Source of the DNA: an uncultured Actinomyces sp.
Lineage (GTDB): Bacteria; Actinomycetota; Actinomycetes; Actinomycetales; Actinomycetaceae
Reading direction: 5' to 3'
Assembly: GCA_937926195.1 (NCBI GenBank)
Contig: CALEXZ010000001.1
Location: forward strand, 1 to 5,305
DNA: 5,305 bases
Shown piece after piece: positions 1-4,563 of the stretch (positions within the stretch are counted from its first letter, which is position 1; the number at the start of each line of letters is the position of its first letter). The notes beneath the pieces are model-generated. The model searched no databases, was not told where the DNA came from, and saw nothing but the letters and a program-made list of their open reading frames with translations. A program made the translations under genes and the position numbers.

Positions 1-409
1 CGACGACGGTGGAGATGAAGGCCGGGGAGAACAGGACGGTCTGGATGAAGGCCTTGAGCCGGCGCGACCCGAGCTGGTTGATGAGCAGCGCGAGGATGAT
101 CGGCACGGGGAAGCCGAAGCACAGGCCCAGGACGTTGATGGCGATGGTGTTGAAGAAGACGCGGCCGAACTGGAAGGAGTTGAGGAAGCGGAGGATGTGC
201 TCCACGCCGACCCACTCGGAGCCCATGAAGCCGTCGATCGGGTTGTAGTTACGGAAGGCGATCTGGACGCCGTACATCGGCCAGTACTTGAAGAGCACGA
301 GGTAGATGACGGCCGGGGCGAGCAGGAGGTAGAGCTGCCAGTGGCGGGCGATGCGGACCCGCAGGCTGGTCCGCGGCCTCACTTCGGGGGTGCGGGTAAG
401 TGTCGACAT
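1..409 (-). CDS. Sugar ABC transporter permease, LplB type (CUT1 family), N-terminal part
   Basis: This is the inner-membrane permease subunit of a binding-protein-dependent sugar importer. Only the first 136 residues are present, because the gene runs off the left edge. A basic N-terminus (about residues 1-22) is followed by a first membrane segment at about 26-48 (LYLLLAPAVIYLVLFKYWP). Next comes the family-typical GVQIAFRNYNPIDG stretch (47-60), the WVGVEH motif (66-71), and a second hydrophobic segment at about 85-112 ending in PVPIILALLINQ. A FIQTVLFSPAFIS stretch (121-133) begins the next segment. This pattern is characteristic of LplB/YtcP-type polysaccharide or oligosaccharide permeases; the substrate cannot be read from it. 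The ATG at 409 is preceded by AAGGA (415-419, minus) with a 5-base gap. It appears to be the first gene of its operon, so the second permease and the binding protein would be expected further left. Divergent from xseB. Confidence 0.88.
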   Translation of the reverse strand, partial: MSTLTRTPEVRPRTSLRVRIARHWQLYLLLAPAVIYLVLFKYWPMYGVQIAFRNYNPIDGFMGSEWVGVEHILRFLNSFQFGRVFFNTIAINVLGLCFGFPVPIILALLINQLGSRRLKAFIQTVLFSPAFISTVV

Positions 410-433
410 CGTTGTCCTTGGGGAGCAGGCTGT

Positions 434-445
434 CAAGACGTTTTG
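434..445. promoter_or_regulatory. Possible LacI-family operator upstream of the permease gene
   Basis: CAAGACGTTTTG is a 12-base palindrome with one mismatched pair and a central CG, the usual form of LacI/GalR-family sugar-regulator sites. It sits 24 bases upstream of the permease start. On the minus strand it overlaps an exact TTGACA (431-436), which could be a -35 box. No TANNNT -10 follows before the permease start, because the stretch contains no TA step; the nearest hexamer at a 17-base distance (AACGAT) overlaps the start codon. The operator reading is an inference from shape and from position before a sugar transporter. No LacI regulator gene is visible in the window. Confidence 0.35.
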
Positions 446-507
446 GCTCCCGTGTTCGCCGCGGTCTCAGACCCACCGAGAGCACCCGCGACGCACCCCC
501 GTCGTGC

Positions 508-513
508 AACAAT
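508..513 (+). promoter_or_regulatory. Possible -10 element for a leaderless xseB transcript
   Basis: AACAAT matches four of six bases of TATAAT. It ends seven bases before the xseB ATG, so transcription would begin at or next to the start codon. The bases before the ATG (AATCACGGC) contain no Shine-Dalgarno-like run, which fits a leaderless message, a common form in actinobacteria. No convincing -35 is seen. This is weak evidence from spacing and base match only. Confidence 0.25.
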
Positions 514-519
514 CACGGC

Positions 520-789
520 ATGAGCCTGAGCCCGGACACCTCACCCCTCGCAGGCACCGTCGGCGGCAGTGACGCCAACGCCGACGTCGCCGCCCTGAGC
601 TACGAGCGGGCCCGCGAGGAGCTGGTGACCGTGGTGCAGCGCCTTGAGGCCGGGCAGGTCCCCCTGGAGGAGGCGCTCACCCTGTGGGAGCGCGGCGAGG
701 CCCTGGCCGCCCGCTGCCAGTCCTGGCTCGACGACGCCCGCACCCGCCTGGCCGCGGTCGCCCACCAGGAGGGCACCGACGCCCCCTGA
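520..789 (+). CDS. xseB: Exodeoxyribonuclease VII small subunit
   Basis: XseB binds the large subunit XseA to form exonuclease VII, a cytoplasmic metal-independent enzyme that degrades single-stranded DNA from both ends in repair. The 89-residue product has the family's helical core from about 26 to 77: LSYERAREELVTVVQRLEAG (26-45), then PLEEALTLWERGEALAARCQSWL (48-70) and DDARTRL. The first 25 residues are a low-complexity lead-in, normal for actinobacterial members. The ATG at 520 was chosen because it gives the usual length; an upstream in-frame GTG at 400 would lie inside the divergent permease gene region and add non-conserved residues. There is no clear ribosome binding site, so the mRNA may be leaderless. 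In most actinobacteria xseA lies directly upstream; here that place is taken by the divergent sugar permease, so the partner gene must be elsewhere. The sugar kinase follows after 124 bases. Confidence 0.93.
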   Translation: MSLSPDTSPLAGTVGGSDANADVAALSYERAREELVTVVQRLEAGQVPLEEALTLWERGEALAARCQSWLDDARTRLAAVAHQEGTDAP

Positions 790-913
790 CCGCCCCACCG
801 CGACGACGCCCCGTCCCCACTGGCCCCCGTCCACCCGGTCCGCCCGGTCCGACTGCACCTCCCACCCTGTCTCGCCTCCAACCGCACCACCCGCCGCACA
901 CGAAGGACCCGCC
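790..913 (+). other. C-rich, G-poor spacer between xseB and the sugar kinase
   Basis: By hand count this 124-base spacer has 71 C and 25 G on the coding strand and contains no TA dinucleotide at all, so it cannot hold a canonical TANNNT -10 box. The kinase is therefore probably read from a promoter upstream of xseB, or from a non-canonical one. A perfect 9-base tandem duplication (CCCGGTCCG, 834-842 and 843-851) lies in the middle. C-rich, G-poor untranslated RNA is the type of tract Rho factor binds, so partial termination between the two genes is possible. That last point is inference. Confidence 0.4.
902..907 (+). promoter_or_regulatory. Ribosome binding site fixing the kinase start
   Basis: GAAGGA lies six bases upstream of the ATG at 914. 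It is the only strong Shine-Dalgarno-like run near the conserved N-terminus. It decides for this start over the much longer upstream open frame, whose added residues are proline/arginine-rich and unlike any kinase. Confidence 0.75.
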
Positions 914-1876
914 ATGACCTACACGACCACCACCGGCCGCACCGGAACCGCCCTCGTCATCGGCGAGGCCCTTGTCGACGTCGTCATCCACCCCGGCCAG
1001 GAGCCGCGAGAGATCCCCGGCGGCTCGCCCGCGAACGTCGCCCTGGGCCTGGCGCGCCTGGGCCGCGACGCCGAGCTCACCTGCTGGATCGGCGCCGACG
1101 CGCGCGGCAACCAGATCCGCGCGCACCTGGAGGCCTCCGGCGTGCGCCTGGCCCCCGGCTGCGACGGCGCCGCCCGCACCTCCACCGCCCAGGCGACCAT
1201 CGGCGCCGACCGTGCCGCCACCTACGTCTTCGACCTCGACTGGAACCCGCCCTTCCCGCAGCGCTCCGACGACGACGCCCCCGTCCTCGTGCACACGGGC
1301 TCCATCGCCGCCATCCTCGAACCGGGTGCCGCCACGGTGCGCCGCGCCCTCGAGGAGCACCGGGCGACCGCGACGGTCTGCTACGACCCCAACGCCCGCC
1401 CCCAGCTCATGGGTGAGCCGGCCCAGGCCCGCGCCACCGTCGAGTCCCTCATCGCCCTGTCGGACCTCGTCAAGTGCTCCGACGAGGACATCGCCTGGCT
1501 CTACGGCGTCGACACCTCCTGCGACGAGGCCCTGGAAGAGGTGCTGCGCGGCTGGCTGGACCTGGGAGTGGCGGTCGTCGTCGTCACCCGCGGCAAGCGC
1601 GGCGCACTCGCCCTGTCCGCCTCCGGCCAGCGCCTCGAGGTCCCGGCCGACCCGTCCGTCGTCGTCGCTGACACGGTCGGTGCGGGCGACTCCTTCATGG
1701 GCGGGCTGGAGGACGGCCTGTGGTGCGAGGACCTCGTGGGCGCCGACCGCCGTGAGGCGCTGCGCGCCATCGACGCCCCCGCCCTGGAGCGGGTCGTGCG
1801 CCACGCCGCGGCCATCGCCGACGTCACCGTCTCGCGTGCCGGGGCGAACCCGCCCACCCGCGACGAGCTCGCCTGA
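914..1876 (+). CDS. PfkB-family carbohydrate kinase, probably fructokinase
   Basis: This cytoplasmic kinase transfers phosphate from ATP to a sugar. The 320-residue length is normal for the ribokinase/PfkB family. Visible landmarks are the first strand ALVIGEALVDVV (13-24), the sugar-binding signature PGGSPANVALGLARLG (35-50), a DPNAR motif (158-162, the DxNxR form common in fructokinases), K187 in LVKCSDED, the TRGKRGA anion-hole loop (225-231), and the second PfkB signature DTVGAGDSFMGG (253-264) with catalytic base D259. Overall pattern favours fructokinase, but 2-keto-3-deoxygluconate or another sugar cannot be excluded. The start has a good GAAGGA site. The gene follows xseB in the same direction, is close to a divergent sugar permease, and converges on phoH2, with a strong hairpin just after its stop. 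A link between this kinase and the sugar taken up by that transporter is plausible but unproven. Confidence 0.92.
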   Translation: MTYTTTTGRTGTALVIGEALVDVVIHPGQEPREIPGGSPANVALGLARLGRDAELTCWIGADARGNQIRAHLEASGVRLAPGCDGAARTSTAQATIGADRAATYVFDLDWNPPFPQRSDDDAPVLVHTGSIAAILEPGAATVRRALEEHRATATVCYDPNARPQLMGEPAQARATVESLIALSDLVKCSDEDIAWLYGVDTSCDEALEEVLRGWLDLGVAVVVVTRGKRGALALSASGQRLEVPADPSVVVADTVGAGDSFMGGLEDGLWCEDLVGADRREALRAIDAPALERVVRHAAAIADVTVSRAGANPPTRDELA

Positions 1877-1878
1877 CA

Positions 1879-1912
1879 CCCCGGTGGGAACCGGCCCCGG
1901 CTCCCACCGGGG
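1879..1912. terminator. Hairpin terminator after the sugar kinase
   Basis: CCCCGGTGGGA (1879-1889) pairs perfectly with TCCCACCGGGG (1902-1912), giving an 11-bp GC-rich stem with a 12-base loop that begins three bases after the kinase stop codon. No T tract follows on either strand, as is usual for actinobacterial terminators. Because the facing gene phoH2 ends at 2003, it could act in both directions. The pairing is seen directly; the terminator role is inferred. Confidence 0.7.
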
Positions 1913-1991
1913 CCGGCCGCGGCCAGGCCACCACCCGGCTGTGCCCCGGCCGCGACCGGTCGCGCTCGCCGCTGCGGCGCGGCCGGCCCCG
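1908..1991. repeat. 14-bp inverted repeat and perfect palindrome in the convergent gap
   Basis: CGGGGCCGGCCGCG (1908-1921) is the exact reverse complement of 1978-1991. The left arm shares five bases (1908-1912) with the terminator stem just upstream, so the two folds exclude each other in RNA. Between the arms lies CGCGACCGGTCGCG (1951-1964), a perfect 14-base palindrome with no loop, more like a protein-binding site than a hairpin. The region is extremely GC-rich and simple in composition, so chance pairing is more likely than usual. A second terminator, for phoH2 on the minus strand, is the simplest role. Confidence 0.5.
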
Positions 1992-2002
1992 CCGTCGGCT
2001 CC

Positions 2003-3316
2003 TCAGTAGAGCGGCACCTCGTCGAGCATCGTGGTGACGAGCTCGGCGATCTCACTGCGCTCGGTGCGCACGAGGTCGATGTGGGCGAACAGCGGGTTGC
2101 CCTTGAGCGACTCGACGACCGAGGCGACACCGTCCCAGCGCCCCACCCGCAGGTTGTCGCGCTGGGCGACGTCGTGGGTGAGCACCACCTTGGAGTTCTG
2201 CCCCACGCGCGACAGCACGGTGAGCAGGACGTTGCGCTCAAGGGACTGCGCCTCGTCGACGATGACGAAGGCGTCGTGGAAGGAGCGCCCGCGGATATGG
2301 GTCAGCGGCAGCACCTCGATCTGCCCCAGCTGGACGATCCGGCCCACCCTCTCGGCCGGGATGACGGAGGTGAGAGTGTCGAAGACGGCCTCCGACCACG
2401 GCTGCATCTTCTCCCCGCTGTCGCCCGGCAGGAAGCCGAGGGTCTGGCCGCCCACGGCGTACAGGGGCCGGAACACGAGGACCCGGCGGTGCTCCCGGCG
2501 GTTGACGACGGCGTCGATCCCCGCGCTCAGGGCCAGCGCGGACTTACCGGTGCCGGCGCGCCCGCCCAGGGAGACGATGCCGATGTCCGGGTTGAGCAAG
2601 TGGTCGATGGCCACCCTCTGCTCGGCGGAGCGACCGCGCACACCGAAGACCTCACGGTCGGGACGCACGATGCGCAGGGCGCCGCCAACGACGGTGGCCA
2701 GGGCGGAGCCGCGCGGCGAGGTGACCGTGACACCGGTGTGCACGGGCTCGTCCGCAAGACGCGCGGCGGCCTCCTCGTCGAGCAGCAGCCCCAGGTCCAA
2801 GGCCCCCTCCTCCCACAGGGCGTTCATCTCCTCGGCCGTCACGTCGAGGCGCGTCATGCCGGTGTAGCCCGAGTCGCTGGCCAGGTGGGCACGGTACTCA
2901 TCCGCCCGGAGGCCGACGGCGGCGGCCTTGATGCGCATCGGCAGGTCCTTGGAGACGACGATGACGTCGGCGCCCTCGTGGGAGAGACGGACCCCGACGC
3001 CCAGGATACGGGTGTCGTTGTCCCCCAGGCGCATGCCCTCGGGCAGGAGGGCGGCGTCGGCGCCGTTGAGGTCCACGCGCAAGGTCCCCCCGTCGTCGTT
3101 GAGCGGGACGGGATGGTCGAGCCGGCCGTGCTTCTCACGCAGCGAGTCGAGCAGGCGCAGGGCGCTGCGGGCGAAGTAGCCGAGCTCGGGGTGGTGGCGC
3201 TTGCCCTCCAGCTCGGTGATGACGATGACGGGGATGACGACGGCGTGCTCAGCGAAACGCAGGATGGCCTGGGGGTCGGAGAGCAGGACGGAGGTGTCCA
3301 GGACGTAGGTGCGCAT
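2003..3316 (-). CDS. phoH2: PhoH2: PIN-domain RNase fused to a PhoH ATPase/RNA helicase
   Basis: The 437-residue product joins an N-terminal PIN nuclease domain (about 1-135) to a C-terminal PhoH-type P-loop ATPase (about 225-435). PIN acidic residues are visible: D7 in VLDTSVLLSDP, E35 in VITELEGKR, D99 and D101 in LGDNDTRIL, and D124 in VVSKDLPMRIKA, so the nuclease site looks intact. The ATPase has Walker A GRAGTGKS (252-259) and Walker B VIVDEAQ (351-357), with HIRGRSFHDAF just before it. Mycobacterial PhoH2 proteins of this layout are described as sequence-specific RNA helicases and RNases. The ATG at 3316 has a GGAG site (3324-3327, minus) seven bases away. It lies downstream of the cis-prenyltransferase on the same strand after 152 bases, and converges with the kinase. 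No small antitoxin-like gene is evident directly before it, unlike the phoAT-phoH2 pairs of mycobacteria. Confidence 0.95.
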   Translation of the reverse strand: MRTYVLDTSVLLSDPQAILRFAEHAVVIPVIVITELEGKRHHPELGYFARSALRLLDSLREKHGRLDHPVPLNDDGGTLRVDLNGADAALLPEGMRLGDNDTRILGVGVRLSHEGADVIVVSKDLPMRIKAAAVGLRADEYRAHLASDSGYTGMTRLDVTAEEMNALWEEGALDLGLLLDEEAAARLADEPVHTGVTVTSPRGSALATVVGGALRIVRPDREVFGVRGRSAEQRVAIDHLLNPDIGIVSLGGRAGTGKSALALSAGIDAVVNRREHRRVLVFRPLYAVGGQTLGFLPGDSGEKMQPWSEAVFDTLTSVIPAERVGRIVQLGQIEVLPLTHIRGRSFHDAFVIVDEAQSLERNVLLTVLSRVGQNSKVVLTHDVAQRDNLRVGRWDGVASVVESLKGNPLFAHIDLVRTERSEIAELVTTMLDEVPLY

Positions 3317-3372
3317 GGCGCCGCTCCAGGGGTCTCGGCGGCGCCCCGGCGGCTGGCCGCCTCGTGCTCACC

Positions 3373-3378
3373 AGACTA
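3373..3378 (-). promoter_or_regulatory. Possible -10 box of a phoH2 promoter
   Basis: Read on the minus strand this is TAGTCT, which fits the actinobacterial TANNNT consensus. It would start transcription roughly 50 bases before the phoH2 ATG. The -35 candidates at 16-18 bases further upstream (around GTGTCG) are poor. It is one of very few TA steps in the 152-base gap before phoH2. Weak support. Confidence 0.3.
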
Positions 3379-3416
3379 GGCCGACTGTGAGGTGCGACAC
3401 GCGAAGAGGGGTCTCT

Positions 3417-3466
3417 GGCACCCCGACCCCGGCGTCGGAGTTCCTCAGCCACCCACCCCCGGTGCC
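3417..3466 (-). terminator. Possible weak terminator after the cis-prenyltransferase gene
   Basis: GGCACC (3417-3422) can pair with GGTGCC (3461-3466), enclosing a smaller hairpin CCGAC (3423-3427) / GTCGG (3434-3438) with a six-base loop. The structure starts three bases after the prenyltransferase stop. The stems are short and no T tract follows, so it may only attenuate read-through into phoH2, or be chance in GC-rich DNA. Confidence 0.25.
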
Positions 3467-3468
3467 GT

Positions 3469-4239
3469 TCAGCGGCCCAGGCGCCGCTCGCGACGCGCGT
3501 AGTCGCGCAGGGCGCGCAGGAAGTCGATGCGCCGGAAGGCAGGCCAGTAGACCTCGCAGAAGTAGAACTCGGAGTGCACGGACTGCCACAGCAGGAAGCC
3601 CGACAGGCGCTGCTCGCCGGAGGTGCGGATGACGAGGTCGGGGTCGGGCTGGCCCTTGGTGTAGAGGTGGGCGGTGATGTCCTCCTCGCTGAGGCTCTCG
3701 GCAACCTCCTCGAGGCTGGCCCCTGCGGCGGCACGCTCACGCAGCACGTCGCGCACGGCGTCGGCGATCTCCTGACGCCCGCCGTAGCCGACGGCGACGT
3801 TGACCTGCATGCGCCCGTCGGCGTCGTCGGGCCGGGTGGAGTCCACGGCCGCTCGCAGGCGGCGGGCGACGGCAGCGGGCAGGAGGTCGACGGCGCCGAC
3901 CAGGCGCAGGCGCCAGGTACCGTCCCCGGCCAGGCCCTCGACGGCATGGACGATGATGTCGAGCAGCGGGGAGAGCTCGGCGGGGTCACGGTTGAGGTTG
4001 TCGGTGCTCAGCAGCCACAGGGTGACGACCTTGACCCCGGCGGTGTGGGCCCAGCCGAGGAACTCCTCGATCTTGTCGGCGCCGCGCTTGTGGCCCTGGG
4101 AGGTGCCGATGCCCACCTGCTTGGCCCAGCGGCGGTTGCCGTCGAGGATGACGCCCACGTGCTCGGGCACCCGGTCCACCTCGATCTGGGCGGCGAGCCT
4201 GCGCTCGTAGAAGTCGTAGACCAGGCTGTTGCCGGACAC
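3469..4239 (-). CDS. uppS: Cis-prenyltransferase (isoprenyl transferase), short-chain Z-FPP synthase type
   Basis: The enzyme condenses isopentenyl diphosphate onto an allylic diphosphate with cis geometry, feeding synthesis of the polyprenyl phosphate carrier for the cell envelope. The 256-residue product has HVGVILDGNRRWA (27-39, catalytic D33), GHKRGADKIEEF (49-60), LLSTDNLNRD (76-85), VNVAVGYGGRQEI (146-158), and PDLVIRTSGEQRLSGFLLWQ followed by SEFYF (E224), all family landmarks. DGNRRW and LLSTDN match the mycobacterial short-chain Z-FPP synthase Rv1086 rather than the DGNGRW and AFSTEN of long-chain synthases. L76 aligns with Rv1086 L84, a chain-length residue. The product is thus likely short-chain, though databases usually label such genes uppS. 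The GTG at 4239 was chosen: AGG at 4246-4248 and AGAAGG at 4250-4255 (minus) precede it, the length fits, and the upstream extension is low-complexity Arg/Gly/Pro. Divergent from trhA. Confidence 0.93.
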   Translation of the reverse strand: MSGNSLVYDFYERRLAAQIEVDRVPEHVGVILDGNRRWAKQVGIGTSQGHKRGADKIEEFLGWAHTAGVKVVTLWLLSTDNLNRDPAELSPLLDIIVHAVEGLAGDGTWRLRLVGAVDLLPAAVARRLRAAVDSTRPDDADGRMQVNVAVGYGGRQEIADAVRDVLRERAAAGASLEEVAESLSEEDITAHLYTKGQPDPDLVIRTSGEQRLSGFLLWQSVHSEFYFCEVYWPAFRRIDFLRALRDYARRERRLGR

Positions 4240-4396
4240 GTCGTACCTGCCTTCTGCTCGCCCTCCACGTCGCCGCCCGGCGGCGCGGGCCCGCACCGTG
4301 CGCGCCACGGCCAACGGTACGCGAGCCGGGGCCGGAGCCGGGTCCGGACGAGGACGATGGGCACCCCTCCCCGCAGTCCTCGCCCTGGCGCCGCGC

Positions 4397-4502
4397 CCGA
4401 CGGCCCTCCGCCGCCGCGTCCGACGGTCCTCACCGCCGTGTCCCACGGCCCCCTGCCGCCGCGCCCGACGGGCCTCACCCCGTGACCCACGGCCCCCTTC
4501 AC
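4397..4502. repeat. Degenerate 21-23-base tandem repeat, nearly five units, with a 45-base higher order
   Basis: Units begin with CCGACGG or CCCACGG at 4397, 4420, 4442, 4465 and 4486, with lengths 23, 22, 23, 21 and a partial 17. Units 1+2 (4397-4441) and 3+4 (4442-4485) match each other better than neighbours do: odd units carry a CCGCCGCG end and even units a CCTCACC middle. The fifth unit restarts the odd type and breaks off at CTTCAC. This suggests a 22-base unit doubled and then a 45-base block duplicated. No coding function is supported, and its role is unknown. Confidence 0.6.
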
Positions 4503-4506
4503 AGTG

Positions 4507-4541
4507 AACCTACGGAGGCGTAACCTACGGAACCGTAACTT
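4507..4541. promoter_or_regulatory. Paired 15-base operator-like repeats upstream of trhA
   Basis: AACCTACGGAGGCGT (4507-4521) is followed at once by AACCTACGGAACCGT (4522-4536), 13 of 15 bases identical, then a partial third start AACTTA (4537-4542). Within the second copy TACGG-AA-CCGTA (4526-4537) is a perfect 5-bp inverted repeat; the first copy has TACG-GAGG-CGTA (4511-4522). TAACTT (4536-4541) fits a TANNNT -10 box for trhA, and minus-strand TAGGTT occurs twice for the other direction. The layout suits a dimeric repressor such as a TetR-type regulator acting at the trhA promoter. The regulator is not identified. Confidence 0.5.
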
Positions 4542-4563
4542 AGTTCGGAGCGCCGGAGGCCCC

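Larger units (their letters stand above)
4240..4563. other. 324-base divergent intergenic region between the cis-prenyltransferase and trhA
   Basis: No gene is supported here. Open frames across it encode only Arg/Gly/Pro-rich low-complexity peptides. From 4240 to about 4396 I see the prenyltransferase ribosome binding site and otherwise GC-rich sequence; a minus-strand TACCGT (4314-4319) fits a -10 consensus but lacks a -35. From 4397 to 4502 lies a degenerate tandem repeat. From 4507 to 4541 is a strikingly AT-richer patch with operator-like repeats. Last comes the trhA ribosome binding site GGAGG (4555-4559), four bases before the ATG. The region must hold the promoters of both genes. Confidence 0.6.

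Noticed and set aside
197..523. Plus-strand frame whose stop overlaps the xseB start as ATGA, which could suggest a coupled upstream gene or xseA remnant
   Set aside because: It lies opposite the well-supported permease, resembles no XseA sequence, and the overlap is most likely chance.
677..1879. 400-residue minus-strand open frame opposite xseB and the kinase
   Set aside because: It is Gly/Ala/Val/Arg-rich with no recognisable motif and mirrors the PfkB gene, whose signatures are clear. Long antisense frames are expected in DNA this GC-rich.
2081..3379. 432-residue plus-strand open frame opposite phoH2
   Set aside because: The low-complexity Asp/Gly/Val/Gln composition is typical of a shadow. 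The minus-strand PhoH2 carries intact PIN and Walker motifs.
3368..3589. 73-residue minus-strand frame just before phoH2, considered as an antitoxin candidate
   Set aside because: Most of it overlaps the conserved C-terminus of the cis-prenyltransferase in another frame. It is Leu/Arg/Ala-rich without antitoxin features, and I see no clear ribosome binding site.
4240..4446. N-terminal extension of the cis-prenyltransferase up to an ATG at 4446
   Set aside because: The extra residues are Arg/Gly/Pro low-complexity and partly encoded by the tandem repeat. The GTG at 4239 has a ribosome binding site and gives the family's usual length.
3574..4485. 303-residue plus-strand open frame opposite the cis-prenyltransferase
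   Set aside because: It has no family features and extends through the tandem repeat as proline-rich low-complexity sequence. It is a shadow of the real gene.
4397..4502. CRISPR array reading of the repeat region
   Set aside because: The units are contiguous and degenerate with no unique spacers, and no cas gene is present.
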